A stretch of 64,000 bases of DNA. Origin: Trichococcus collinsii. Its GTDB lineage: Bacteria > Bacillota > Bacilli > Lactobacillales > Aerococcaceae. The stretch covers positions 62,001 to 126,000 of the forward strand of contig NZ_FNQH01000003.1 of the NCBI RefSeq assembly GCF_900107505.1. Direction: 5' to 3'. The translations under genes were made by a program, and so were the position numbers. Of this stretch, positions 1 to 8,381 are shown piece after piece. Every line of letters begins with the position of its first letter. The first letter of the stretch is position 1. The notes beneath the pieces are model-generated. The model made no database searches, had not been told where the DNA came from, and saw only the letters and a list, made by a program, of their open reading frames with translations.

Positions 1-215
1 TTTCCAGTGCTCAGATCGAACGGATGCTTATGGAACTGAAAAACGAGTACACGATGATTATTGTTACGCACAATATGCAGCAAGCATCGCGGATTTCTGA
101 TAATACTGCCTTTTTTTTGAACGGAGAATTGATTGAATTCGGTGAAACGAGCCAAATCTTCACCAATCCAAAGAAAAAACAAACGGAAGATTATATTTCT
201 GGACGTTTCGGCTGA
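1..215 (+). CDS. pstB: Phosphate ABC transporter ATP-binding protein PstB, C-terminal end (partial)
   Basis: Only the last 70 or so residues are visible; the reading frame is open from base 3 and the gene starts outside the window. The fragment carries the ABC H-loop ([15 protein letters not shown]) followed by the PstB-type ending [17 protein letters not shown] and a short tail ending in YISGRFG. PstB is the cytoplasmic ATPase that drives high-affinity phosphate uptake. The call is backed by phoU, the usual next gene of the pst operon, beginning 43 bases downstream. Which of the two pstB paralogues common in lactobacilli and relatives this is cannot be told from the fragment. Confidence 0.93.
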   Translation, partial: SSAQIERMLMELKNEYTMIIVTHNMQQASRISDNTAFFLNGELIEFGETSQIFTNPKKKQTEDYISGRFG

Positions 216-258
216 TCCGTTGCATAATGAAAAATATTTACAAAGGGGTTGGTTTGTG

Positions 259-927
259 ATGAGACGAGTTTTTGAAGAGGAATTAAAGAGTTTGCACACT
301 CACTTTTTGAAGATGGGTGTATTGGTCAATGAAGCGATCCAGAAATCAGTGGATGCTTTTGTCACGCACGATAAAGAATTAGCACAGCAAGTTATAGATG
401 AAGATGCAGCCATCAATAAACTCGAGAACGACTTGGAGCTCGAATGTTTCGAATTGATAGCCTTGCAACAGCCGGTCACCACTGACTTGCGCAAAATCGT
501 AACCGTGATGAAAGCCAGTGCCGATTTGGAACGGATAGGTGATCACGCGGTCAGTATCGCCAAGTCAACAATCAAAGTGAAAGGCACCAAGCATGATGCT
601 GATATCGAAACGGCTATCGCGGAAGCTGCCTTGATGGTCATGGCGATGGTAAAGGAAGTCCTGGATGCTTACGTTGTCATGGATGTTGAACGGGCACGCG
701 CGATTGCGGCCAGGGATACAGAAATAGATGAACGTGCAAAAAATATCTACGAAAGCTGCATCGAGCATATGAAACAGGATCCTGAAATCATTTTCGGAGG
801 AACCAATTACATGCGCATTTCGACTTATTTGGAAAGAATAGGCGATTATGTAACGAATATATCCGAATGGATCATTTACTTGGATTCAGGCGAAGTCGTA
901 GAATTGAATGTCCACCATAAAATTTAA
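259..927 (+). CDS. phoU: Phosphate signalling protein PhoU
   Basis: A 222-residue all-helical protein of the usual PhoU length, made of two tandem PhoU three-helix domains. Both carry the metal-binding type signature: DLERIGDHAVSIA in the first half and YLERIGDYVTNISEW in the second. PhoU sits at the membrane with the Pst transporter, holds back phosphate uptake and, where present, the PhoR kinase. I chose the ATG at 259 because AAAGGGG lies about 10 bases upstream and MRRVFEEEL is the normal PhoU start; the open frame extends further 5' but overlaps the end of pstB. It is the last gene of the pst operon and is followed by a terminator hairpin. Confidence 0.95.
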   Translation: MRRVFEEELKSLHTHFLKMGVLVNEAIQKSVDAFVTHDKELAQQVIDEDAAINKLENDLELECFELIALQQPVTTDLRKIVTVMKASADLERIGDHAVSIAKSTIKVKGTKHDADIETAIAEAALMVMAMVKEVLDAYVVMDVERARAIAARDTEIDERAKNIYESCIEHMKQDPEIIFGGTNYMRISTYLERIGDYVTNISEWIIYLDSGEVVELNVHHKI

Positions 928-931
928 TGAG

Positions 932-973
932 AAAAGCGTTGCCGAGCCGAATATGGCGCTGCAACGCTTTTTT
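932..973 (+). terminator. Rho-independent terminator after phoU
   Basis: The arms AAAAGCGTTGC and GCAACGCTTTT form an 11-base-pair stem with a T run after it, directly behind the phoU stop codon. It closes the pst-phoU operon. Confidence 0.85.
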
Positions 974-1050
974 ATTTCTGCGTCAGTTCAAGGATCTGAT
1001 ACAGGAGAGATGCTTTGCAGCTGCTAATTTCGGCAGCAAGCGCAATAGCT

Positions 1051-1078
1051 TTCATAGAACAGATGAATTTGCTAAAAT
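1051..1078 (+). promoter_or_regulatory. Candidate promoter and operator of the ArsR-type repressor
   Basis: An extended -10 element TGC-TAAAAT (1070-1078) lies about 35 bases before the start codon. The inverted repeat TTCAT-N7-ATGAA (1051-1067) lies just upstream of it, where an autoregulating ArsR-family repressor would bind. The arms are short, so the operator role is a guess. Confidence 0.4.
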
Positions 1079-1112
1079 AAGGATTGAAGTAAGGAATAGG
1101 AGCTTAGATGAG

Positions 1113-1463
1113 ATGATGTCAGATTTGAATACAGAAACCATACAAGCAGTTACGAAAATATTCAAATTGATCGGCGATCCGACCCGTTTTTTGATTCTCC
1201 ATGTGCTGGAAAACCGGGAACTGAACGTTAATGCCATCGCAGAGGAACTGGACTTGGAGCAATCGGCAGTGTCGCACCAGCTGAAAAAGCTGCGGGAAGC
1301 GAAGTTGGTGAAGAGTAGAAGAAGCGGAAAAAATATCCTCTACAGTCAAGACGATCAGCATGTCTACGCAATCTTGCATTTGGCTGTAGAACATGCCGAA
1401 CATGGCAGGGAAGAAGAGAGGAATGAGGCAGAGGCACGCTCCGCGGATAAGAAACATCCTTAA
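1113..1463 (+). CDS. ArsR/SmtB-family repressor with a CzrA-type zinc site
   Basis: A 116-residue winged-helix protein. The recognition helix region reads LEQSAVSHQLKKLREAKLV (about residues 48-66) and the beta wing follows. Near the C-terminus the segment DQHVYAILHLAVEHAEH places Asp81, His83, His94 and His97 at the same spacing as the Zn/Co site of CzrA (Asp84, His86, His97, His100), so I infer a zinc or cobalt sensing repressor. The Cys-based ArsR or CadC site is absent. The start is one of two adjacent ATGs (1113/1116) behind AGGAG. No cation efflux gene lies next to it; the neighbours are phoU and uvrA, so its target is elsewhere or is its own promoter. Confidence 0.85.
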   Translation: MMSDLNTETIQAVTKIFKLIGDPTRFLILHVLENRELNVNAIAEELDLEQSAVSHQLKKLREAKLVKSRRSGKNILYSQDDQHVYAILHLAVEHAEHGREEERNEAEARSADKKHP

Positions 1464-1472
1464 ACAAAAGTG

Positions 1473-1510
1473 CGAACTAGTGTTCTTTTCCGAACTTGAT
1501 ATGGTATACT
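1473..1510 (+). promoter_or_regulatory. uvrA promoter with LexA (SOS) box
   Basis: CGAACTAGTGTTCT (1473-1486) contains the exact Gram-positive LexA/DinR core GAAC-N4-GTTC. It overlaps the -35 region of an extended -10 promoter TGG-TATACT (1502-1510). This arrangement would let LexA block uvrA transcription until DNA damage, as is known for uvrBA in Bacillus subtilis. Confidence 0.8.
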
Positions 1511-1568
1511 GAATGAGAATAGGAAACAGACGAAGACCAAAGAATAAGTCAAAGAGGGATCTGAAAAT

Positions 1569-4418
1569 ATGGCAAAAGACCAAATCATCGTACGGGGAGC
1601 CCGTTCGCACAATTTGAAGAATATAGATGTTACCATTCCAAGGGATAAGCTTGTCGTCATGACCGGTCTTTCCGGATCTGGTAAAAGCTCGTTGGCTTTC
1701 GATACGCTTTATGCAGAAGGACAAAGACGCTATGTGGAAAGCCTCTCCGCCTATGCACGTCAGTTTTTGGGCCAGATGGACAAACCGGATGTGGACAGCA
1801 TCGATGGCTTGAGCCCAGCGATTGCTATCGATCAAAAGACGACGAATCGCAATCCCCGTTCGACTGTTGGTACAGTTACAGAAGTTAATGACTTCCTGCG
1901 ACTGCTTTTTGCCCGTGTGGGTCACCCGATTTGTCCGAATGATGGCACGCCGATCAGCAGCCAATCACCCGAACAGATGGTGAATCAGGTTCTTGAGCTT
2001 CCTGAACGCACGAAACTGCAGATACTGGCACCGATCATCAAAGGGAAAAAAGGGCAGCACAAAAAAGTATTCGAAGACATCAAAAAACAAGGCTACGTCC
2101 GCGTCCGCGTCGATGGAGAGTTGTTTGATGTCTCTGAGGACATTGAATTGGAAAAAAATAGAAAACACGATATCGCGATCGTTGTGGATAGGCTGGTCAT
2201 CAAAGAGGGCATCCGTTCGCGAATCTTCGATTCGATCGAAGCGGCACTGCATTTGGCGGATGGATACGCCATCGTTGATGTTATCGGGAGTGAAGAGCTT
2301 TTGTTCAGTGAGCACCACGCCTGTCCTTATTGCGGATTTACGATCGGTGAAATCGAACCGCGCCTGTTTTCTTTCAACGCGCCCTACGGAGCCTGTTCCG
2401 AATGTGATGGATTAGGAATGAAATTGGAAGTCGATCCTGACTTGATCGTTCAGGATAAACAGCTTTCCTTAAATGAAGGTGCGTTGGTGCCTTGGAACCC
2501 AATCAGTTCGAATTACTATCCGGAAATGCTGCGCCAATTTTGTGTCCAAAACGGGATTGATATGGATCTTCCTTACGCTGAACTTAGTACCGCTACCCAG
2601 CAAAAACTGCTCTATGGCGCTGAAGGCGAATTGTTCCATTTCCATTACCAGAATGAATTCGGCGGTGTCCGGGATGTCGATATCCCTTTTGAAGGGGTCA
2701 TCACCAATGTCAATCGACGCTACAAAGAGACATCGAGCGATTTTACGCGCGAAGCGATGCGCCAATACATGACCGAGCTGCCCTGCCATACTTGCCACGG
2801 CTATCGTTTGAATGAGCAGGCCCTATCCGTGAAGGTGGCCCAACACGATATCGGTCAAGTCACGGAGTTTTCCATTGAGAATGCGGTCGCCTTCTTCGAG
2901 GGGATTTCTCTTTCGGAACAAGAGAAACAGATTGCGGCGCCTATCCTGAAGGAAATTTTGTCCCGATTGACTTTCCTGAAGAACGTCGGCCTGGACTATT
3001 TGACCTTGAGTCGGACAGCGGGCACGCTTTCCGGAGGGGAAGCGCAGCGGATCCGCTTGGCTACGCAGATAGGCTCCAACCTGTCCGGTGTGCTCTACAT
3101 TTTGGATGAGCCATCCATCGGGTTGCATCAGCGCGATAACAATCGATTGATCGAATCGATGAAAAACATGCGCGATCTCGGGAATACGCTGATTGTTGTG
3201 GAGCATGATGAAGACACGATGATGCAGGCGGATTATCTGATCGATATCGGACCGGGTGCAGGTGAACTCGGTGGCGAAATTGTGGCTGCCGGTACGCCTG
3301 AACAAGTCATGAAAAACAAAAAATCGCTGACCGGGAAATATCTGTCAGGGAAATTGTTCATCCCGGTTCCGGAGACGCGAAGGACAGAAGACAAAGGAGC
3401 CGTGGAAATCACTGGCGCCACTGAAAATAATCTGAAGAATGTGGACGCGGCTTTTCCTCTAGGGAAAATTGTGGCAGTCACAGGCGTCTCTGGTTCGGGG
3501 AAGAGCTCCTTGGTCAATAATGTCCTGAAGACGGCCCTGGCCAAAGAATTGACCCGTACAAAAGAAAAACCGGGCAAATTCAAGACAATCAGCGGTTTCG
3601 AAGGTCTGGAGAAAGTCATCGATATCGATCAAAGCCCGATTGGACGAACGCCGCGAAGCAATCCAGCAACGTACACCAGCGTCTTCGATGACATGCGCGA
3701 CCTTTTTGCAAGCACCAACGAAGCCAAAATACGCGGCTACAAAAAAGGCCGGTTTAGCTTCAACGTCAAGGGTGGGCGTTGTGAAGCCTGCCGCGGCGAC
3801 GGCATTCTGAAGATCGAGATGCATTTCTTGCCGGATGTCTACGTTCCTTGCGAAGTCTGTCATGGCACGCGCTACAATTCAGAAACTTTGGAAGTGCAAT
3901 ACAAAGGCAAAAACATCGCTCAAGTGTTGGATATGACGATTGAGGAAGCTTTGGCCTATTTTGAAGCCATCCCTAAAATCAGACGCAAATTGCAGACCAT
4001 CGTTGATGTCGGTCTTGGCTATGTAACATTGGGACAACCAGCCACTACTCTATCCGGCGGTGAAGCCCAACGGATGAAATTGGCCAGTGAACTGCAACGC
4101 GTATCCAGCGGGAAGACATTCTATATACTGGATGAACCTACGACGGGGTTGCATACGCACGATATCGCCAGATTGTTGCAAGTTTTGGATCGATTGGTTG
4201 AAGCCGGCAATACGATTGTCGTGATTGAACACAATCTCGACGTGATCAAAACGGCCGATTACATCATCGATATGGGACCTGAAGGCGGAGCCGGCGGGGG
4301 AACCGTACTCGCGACCGGAACTCCGGAAGAAATCGCCGAAGTGAAGGGAAGCTACACCGGTCAATTCCTGAAACCCATTCTGGAACGGGATAAAGCAAGA
4401 AACAAAAAGACAAAATAG
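1569..4418 (+). CDS. uvrA: Excinuclease ABC subunit A
   Basis: The DNA-damage recognition ATPase of nucleotide excision repair, 949 residues, normal full length. Seen in order: first Walker [10 protein letters not shown] (residues 33-41), first zinc finger starting CPYCGF (about residue 252) and ending CSECDGLG, first ABC signature [12 protein letters not shown], second Walker [10 protein letters not shown], second zinc finger with CEACRGDG and CEVCHGTR, and second signature [12 protein letters not shown]. It works as a dimer that loads UvrB on lesions. uvrB is not the preceding gene here, unlike in many Firmicutes, so uvrA is transcribed alone from a LexA-controlled promoter and ends at its own terminator. 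Confidence 0.98.
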   Translation: MAKDQIIVRGARSHNLKNIDVTIPRDKLVVMTGLSGSGKSSLAFDTLYAEGQRRYVESLSAYARQFLGQMDKPDVDSIDGLSPAIAIDQKTTNRNPRSTVGTVTEVNDFLRLLFARVGHPICPNDGTPISSQSPEQMVNQVLELPERTKLQILAPIIKGKKGQHKKVFEDIKKQGYVRVRVDGELFDVSEDIELEKNRKHDIAIVVDRLVIKEGIRSRIFDSIEAALHLADGYAIVDVIGSEELLFSEHHACPYCGFTIGEIEPRLFSFNAPYGACSECDGLGMKLEVDPDLIVQDKQLSLNEGALVPWNPISSNYYPEMLRQFCVQNGIDMDLPYAELSTATQQKLLYGAEGELFHFHYQNEFGGVRDVDIPFEGVITNVNRRYKETSSDFTREAMRQYMTELPCHTCHGYRLNEQALSVKVAQHDIGQVTEFSIENAVAFFEGISLSEQEKQIAAPILKEILSRLTFLKNVGLDYLTLSRTAGTLSGGEAQRIRLATQIGSNLSGVLYILDEPSIGLHQRDNNRLIESMKNMRDLGNTLIVVEHDEDTMMQADYLIDIGPGAGELGGEIVAAGTPEQVMKNKKSLTGKYLSGKLFIPVPETRRTEDKGAVEITGATENNLKNVDAAFPLGKIVAVTGVSGSGKSSLVNNVLKTALAKELTRTKEKPGKFKTISGFEGLEKVIDIDQSPIGRTPRSNPATYTSVFDDMRDLFASTNEAKIRGYKKGRFSFNVKGGRCEACRGDGILKIEMHFLPDVYVPCEVCHGTRYNSETLEVQYKGKNIAQVLDMTIEEALAYFEAIPKIRRKLQTIVDVGLGYVTLGQPATTLSGGEAQRMKLASELQRVSSGKTFYILDEPTTGLHTHDIARLLQVLDRLVEAGNTIVVIEHNLDVIKTADYIIDMGPEGGAGGGTVLATGTPEEIAEVKGSYTGQFLKPILERDKARNKKTK

Positions 4419-4423
4419 ATAGC

Positions 4424-4455
4424 GAAAGGCCAGCCGATTCCGGTTGGCCTTTTTT
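4424..4455 (+). terminator. Terminator after uvrA
   Basis: Stem GAAAGGCCAGCCG / CGGTTGGCCTTT with one G-T pair, followed by a T run, right after the uvrA stop. Confidence 0.9.
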
Positions 4456-4555
4456 CCTCGTAATACTAGTAAAGTATAAAATTAATTGGAATCAAAAGTG
4501 CATCACCGGTGGTGTTCTATATGATTGTAAAATGTTCCTTGCATCCCAAATCGTT

Positions 4556-4811
4556 GGCTAGCTTCACGGGTTAGCTCTTCGGAAAACGGATGAAGGAACC
4601 CCTTGGCTCTGCAAGCCAAGACATATGGTTCGACTAACCTGCTGATGCAGGAAGTCTCTCAGTAGTTGCACTCTACGATGCTCATCTGCATGGGAGTCTT
4701 AGTGATCCATCCCTTAGAGACTCCCAGTACAAGGTGACCGTAGGGAACGTTGCGAGGCCAGATTCCCTAAATCCTTAACAAGGGCTGTACGAACCCGTTC
4801 TGCTTTTCTTG
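4556..4811 (+). repeat. Family A dispersed structured element, long copy
   Basis: This fills most of a 550-base gene-free stretch. The left arm AGCTTCACGGGTTAGCTC (from 4560) and the right arm AAGGGCTGTACGAACCCG (from about 4780) are complementary. A second copy lies at 57183-57330 with nearly identical arms. Between the arms both copies keep TTGCRCTCTACGATGCTCA (4666-4684 here). This copy carries extra internal hairpins, for example GGGAGTCT with AGACTCCC. No ORF or tRNA fold is visible. It may be a structured RNA, a bacterial interspersed repeat or a remnant of a mobile miniature element. Confidence 0.7.
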
Positions 4812-4858
4812 CAATCCTCTAGTCATTTCTGCTGAAGGGAAAATCAATCTTTAGACCT

Positions 4859-4887
4859 ATGACAAGGGAAAGAAAATTAGGCATAAT
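4859..4887 (+). promoter_or_regulatory. Promoter of the yvlB-yvlC-yvlD-like operon
   Basis: ATGACA (4859-4864) and CATAAT (4882-4887) are each one mismatch from the sigma-A consensus and are separated by exactly 17 bases. The gene start lies about 90 bases downstream. The element begins soon after the family A repeat. Confidence 0.65.
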
Positions 4888-4976
4888 AAGAACATAAGCA
4901 ACAGGTAATCAGAAAACAGGCAAACTGTCCCATGTCAGTGAATAGATAAATGGATAACCATCAAGGAGGAACTACC

Positions 4977-6488
4977 ATGAATGAAAGAGACCGTATTTTG
5001 GCGTTGGTAAAAGAAGGCATCATTACTACAGAAGAAGCCTTGGTACTTTTGGAAAACTTGGCGAAGCGCGAAGGAAAAGATGCTGTGAAATTGAATCAGC
5101 AGCAAGATTTTACAGATAAACCTGATGCTACATCAGATTACACAGAGCAAACCGATCAAGCATCTGCTCAAGAGCGGGAAGACCAGGAAAATTTGGAAAA
5201 GATTTTGGATGAACTGGCTAGCGAAATTTCCTATTTTTCCTCTCAAATCGATGCGAAGGGCGAAGCATTGCAATCGCTGAAAAAACAGATCAACGATAAA
5301 GCCGAAAAAAGGCAAGAATTGGCCACAGCCGATGAACTGGGCGATTTGACGGGTGAACAAGAAATCACGCTGATGCGCTTGGATGAAGAGCTGGATGGTC
5401 TGCGTGGGCAAGCTGCCGCACTGGAAGCCGAAAAAGTCGAGATGGAACAAAAAATGCGCAGCCTCAAGAAGGAGCATGTGGAAAACAGCGTGAAATCCTT
5501 TGGCGAGAAACTGGGCAATAAAGAGGAATGGAAGGACACAGCCGCCAATTTCGCCGATCGCCTCACCAAAGCAGGCACACAATTAAGTAAATTTTTGACC
5601 GACACGGTACAAACGGTCGTAGAGAATGTCGATTGGAAGGACACTGATTTTAATATCAAGATCCCTGGATTGATCACCAGCAAATTCCAGCATGAATTCA
5701 CATTCGATCAAAATACAGCGACGATTCTTGATTTCCAACTGGCAAACGGCAACGTGACGTTGCAAAGTTGGGATAACGAAACTATTTCGGTCGCCGCGGA
5801 TGTGAAAATCTATGGGAAAACTGAAGAAGCAACAGCGAAGGAAGCATTCGAGGCTCGGAGCACGCTGGTGATGGATGAGGATAAATTTACTTTCCGCGTT
5901 CCGAACAAAAGAGTGAAATGCGATATCGTCGTCTCTTTGCCGAAACGCGAATACGATTATGTCGCAATCAAGATGCTGAACGGGAATGCAACTTTGAAAA
6001 ACATTGAAGGAAAAGATTTTTACATCAAATCCACCAATGGCAATATGGTCATCTCAGGTCTCAAGGCCATCATGTTGGAGATGGATGGCGTCAATGGGAG
6101 TTTGGACGTTTCAGAAAGTACAATCGTTGATGTTCTGGCGAAGACTATAAACGGCAGTCTGACGATCAAGAGTGATGTCATCAGCGCAACTGTTTCCGTT
6201 GTGAACGGCGATGTGAAAATTTCCTATCCGGGAATCAACGCAAAACAAATTCAAGCCAGCTCTGTCAATGGTTCCGTTAAACTGTCTTTGCCGGCTGCCA
6301 AAAGTGCAGAAGTGAAAGCCAGTAGCTCTTTGGGAAAAATCATGAATCGAATGGAAAACATTGAAATCATCCGTCAAAAAAATGAACACACCAACAAGTA
6401 CTTGGAATTCAGACGAATGGACGAGGAAGCGCCGGTTATGGTAGAATTAAAGACAACAACAGGAAACATATTCTTAAAAAATAACTAA
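4977..6488 (+). CDS. DUF4097-type beta-strand repeat protein, YvlB-like
   Basis: A 503-residue protein. The N-terminus NERDRILALVKEGIITTEEAL is a short helical domain typical of YvlB-like proteins. Residues about 50-175 are acidic, Glu/Lys/Gln-rich coiled coil. The second half is a repetitive beta region with recurring NGN/NGS turns (ANGNVTLQSW, LNGNATLKN, TNGNMVISG, VNGSLDVSE, INGSLTIKS, VNGDVKIS), the pattern of DUF4097 adhesin-like solenoids. There is no signal peptide, so the protein is probably cytoplasmic or membrane-associated through partners. A strong AAGGAGGA precedes the ATG at 4977. It heads an operon with PspC and YvlD-like genes, the same grouping as B. subtilis yvlBCD near hprK. 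A link to envelope stress is inference. Confidence 0.85.
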   Translation: MNERDRILALVKEGIITTEEALVLLENLAKREGKDAVKLNQQQDFTDKPDATSDYTEQTDQASAQEREDQENLEKILDELASEISYFSSQIDAKGEALQSLKKQINDKAEKRQELATADELGDLTGEQEITLMRLDEELDGLRGQAAALEAEKVEMEQKMRSLKKEHVENSVKSFGEKLGNKEEWKDTAANFADRLTKAGTQLSKFLTDTVQTVVENVDWKDTDFNIKIPGLITSKFQHEFTFDQNTATILDFQLANGNVTLQSWDNETISVAADVKIYGKTEEATAKEAFEARSTLVMDEDKFTFRVPNKRVKCDIVVSLPKREYDYVAIKMLNGNATLKNIEGKDFYIKSTNGNMVISGLKAIMLEMDGVNGSLDVSESTIVDVLAKTINGSLTIKSDVISATVSVVNGDVKISYPGINAKQIQASSVNGSVKLSLPAAKSAEVKASSSLGKIMNRMENIEIIRQKNEHTNKYLEFRRMDEEAPVMVELKTTTGNIFLKNN

Positions 6489-6529
6489 AAATAGCGACAA
6501 TAAATGGCATATATAAGGAGAGAACGAAC

Positions 6530-6847
6530 ATGAAAAAATTAACTAAATCTGCTACAGACAGACAAGTCAGCGGTGTTCTGGGAGGTATTTCCGAATACTT
6601 CGGCATCGACTCGACGATTGTGCGTGTGATATTTCTGATTTCCGTATTTGCGGGTGTCGGATCACCTGTATTGCTGTACATCCTGATGGCTGTACTGATG
6701 CCTGAACCGGGCCAAAGCGGCGATGGGCAATCATTCGGTGGTAAATATGGTTCTTCATCGTCCCGCCGCAGTTCCGATGCCTCTAGATCTGTAAAAGAAG
6801 CAAAACCAGTGGAAAAACAAGAAGAGGACGACTGGAGTGATTTTTGA
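6530..6847 (+). CDS. PspC domain protein (YvlC-like)
   Basis: A 105-residue protein beginning MKKLTKSATDRQVSGVLGG, which with the following EYFGIDSTIVRVIFLISV is the PspC domain. One to two hydrophobic segments (about residues 28-60) anchor it in the membrane; the C-terminal tail is polar and rich in Ser, Lys and Glu. PspC proteins take part in membrane-stress responses. Its stop overlaps the next start by one base (TGATG), so the two genes are translationally coupled. Confidence 0.9.
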   Translation: MKKLTKSATDRQVSGVLGGISEYFGIDSTIVRVIFLISVFAGVGSPVLLYILMAVLMPEPGQSGDGQSFGGKYGSSSSRRSSDASRSVKEAKPVEKQEEDDWSDF

Positions 6848-7191
6848 TGGGATTTTGGAAGAAAGCGGCCGTCAATTCGTTAGTGTTCATCGCTCTGGCT
6901 TATTTTATGGCACCTTCGTTCTATGTGCATAGCCTTTGGACGGCATTTTGGGCCAGCATCATTTTAGGCATCGTCAACTTTTTGATTAAACCGGTGCTTT
7001 CAATCCTCTCGTTCCCGATCACAATCCTTACGTTCGGCTTGTTCAGCTTCGTCATCAATGGCTTTATGCTGTATCTTACGTCTTGGTTGGTCGGTCCCGG
7101 ATTCCACTTCACGAGCTACGGCACAGCGTTCCTAGTGGCTTTGATCATGTCGATCGTGCATATGTTCCTGAACAGGGATGACGCGCGTTAA
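6847..7191 (+). CDS. Small integral membrane protein, phage holin family 4 superfamily (YvlD-like)
   Basis: A 114-residue protein with about four hydrophobic helices. It carries the family pattern ANFLIKPVLSIL-like NFLIKPVLSILSFPITILTFG and ends in FLVALIMSIVHMFLNRD. The family name refers to fold similarity only; a lytic role is not implied. The start is the ATG at 6847, one base inside the upstream stop, rather than the in-frame TTG before it. It is the last gene of the yvlB-C-D-like operon and is followed by a terminator. Its function is unknown in model species. Confidence 0.85.
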   Translation: MGFWKKAAVNSLVFIALAYFMAPSFYVHSLWTAFWASIILGIVNFLIKPVLSILSFPITILTFGLFSFVINGFMLYLTSWLVGPGFHFTSYGTAFLVALIMSIVHMFLNRDDAR

Positions 7192-7236
7192 CCAACAGGG
7201 TTACGCTGCGGTGCTTAGCACCAAATAACATAAAGT

Positions 7237-7272
7237 AAGGCAGCTGAAACGATTGTTTCAGCTGCCTTTTTG
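7237..7272 (+). terminator. Terminator after the yvlD-like gene
   Basis: A perfect stem AAGGCAGCTGAAAC / GTTTCAGCTGCCTT with loop GATT and a T run. Confidence 0.93.
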
Positions 7273-7295
7273 TTCTTTCGTATGCATGCATAAAA

Positions 7296-7304
7296 TGTTA
7301 TGAT
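7296..7304 (+). promoter_or_regulatory. Candidate extended -10 promoter for hprK
   Basis: TGT-TATGAT matches an extended -10, but no good -35 is seen. It lies about 115 bases before the hprK start. Confidence 0.4.
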
Positions 7305-7420
7305 GGATAGGAATACAATAAACCACAAGCGATGCAATCATTGTTTGCGGCAAGACAAAAATGTAAAAAAATCCTGCCTGATCGGGGTCAGGAAATTAAA
7401 TGATAGAGCGAGGGATAAGA

Positions 7421-8359
7421 ATGGCGAATACAGTCACTGTAAAGGAATTAGTGGATTCTTCAGGGTATATTGTACTGAGCGGAGAAGAATTTTTGGAAAA
7501 CAAAATCACGACCAGCGAAATCTCCAGGCCCGGCGTCGAGTTGACAGGTTTCTTTAATTTCTACCCGTCGGCCCGTATCCAGTTGTTGGGGAAAACGGAA
7601 CTGACATTCATCGAGAGGATGACCGCCGAAGAGCGCCTGATCGTCATGAGGCGACTATGCAGCAAAGAGACACCTTGCTTCGTTATCGGACGCAAGCTGC
7701 AGGCGCCAGCAGAATTGACGAAAGCCGCGCAGGAAGCCGGCATACCGATTCTTTCGGCGCAGTCCAGAACGACAAGAGTATCCAGTAACATCACCAATTT
7801 CCTTGAAGGCAAGTTGGCGGAACGGGTTTCTATGCATGGGGTTTTCGTGGATGTTTTTGGAATGGGCGTCATGATTACAGGAGACAGCGGCGTCGGGAAG
7901 TCGGAAACGGCTTTGGAATTGATCCAAAAAGGACACCGGCTGGTTGCTGACGATCGCGTTGATCTGTATCAACATGATGAAAATACGCTGATCGGTGAGG
8001 CACCGGGCATCCTACGCCATCTGATCGAAATTCGCGGAATCGGCATCATCGATGTGATGACGCTGTTCGGAGCCGGAGCAGTCAAACAGACCAATGAAGT
8101 CAATCTGATCGTTAACCTAGAGCTTTGGAGCAAAGACAAAAAGTTTGAACGTCTGGGCAGCACAGAGGAGATTGTAAACATTCTGGGTGTCGGCATCCCT
8201 AAAATCACGATTCCAGTAAAAACCGGGCGAAATCTTGCCATCATCATCGAAGTGGCGGCTATGAATTTCCGTGCGAAAACAATGGGCTACAACGCCGCTG
8301 AGACTTTCGAAAGAAATTTGGAAGCTTTGATAAAAGAGAATGTCCAAAAAAATGATTAG
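7421..8359 (+). CDS. hprK: HPr kinase/phosphorylase
   Basis: A 312-residue bifunctional enzyme that phosphorylates HPr on Ser46 with ATP or PPi and removes the phosphate with Pi. It is the central sensor of carbon catabolite repression in Firmicutes. Seen: N-terminal domain with SRPGVELTGFF, the catalytic His of SMHGVF (residue 139), Walker A GDSGVGKS (154-161) and the signature IEIRGIGIIDVMTLFGAGAV. The ATG at 7421 is preferred over 7400 because GAGGGA lies 6-7 bases before it and MANTVTVKEL is the expected start. lgt and ppaX follow closely, the standard hprK operon. Confidence 0.97.
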   Translation: MANTVTVKELVDSSGYIVLSGEEFLENKITTSEISRPGVELTGFFNFYPSARIQLLGKTELTFIERMTAEERLIVMRRLCSKETPCFVIGRKLQAPAELTKAAQEAGIPILSAQSRTTRVSSNITNFLEGKLAERVSMHGVFVDVFGMGVMITGDSGVGKSETALELIQKGHRLVADDRVDLYQHDENTLIGEAPGILRHLIEIRGIGIIDVMTLFGAGAVKQTNEVNLIVNLELWSKDKKFERLGSTEEIVNILGVGIPKITIPVKTGRNLAIIIEVAAMNFRAKTMGYNAAETFERNLEALIKENVQKND

Positions 8360-8381
8360 GCATGAATGAAGGAGTAGATAA

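Noticed and set aside
133-258. Longer phoU start at 133
   Set aside because: It would overlap the end of pstB by more than 80 bases; the ATG at 259 has a ribosome site and gives the usual PhoU length.
1119-1964. Minus-strand ORF of 281 codons over the ArsR-type gene and uvrA start
   Set aside because: It crosses the LexA-controlled uvrA promoter and two convincing plus-strand genes; its composition is that of a codon shadow.
4556-4811. tRNA, tmRNA or RNase P RNA in the long gap after uvrA
   Set aside because: No cloverleaf, CCA end or known conserved core; the sequence instead matches another intergenic copy at 57.2 kb, so it is a repeat family.
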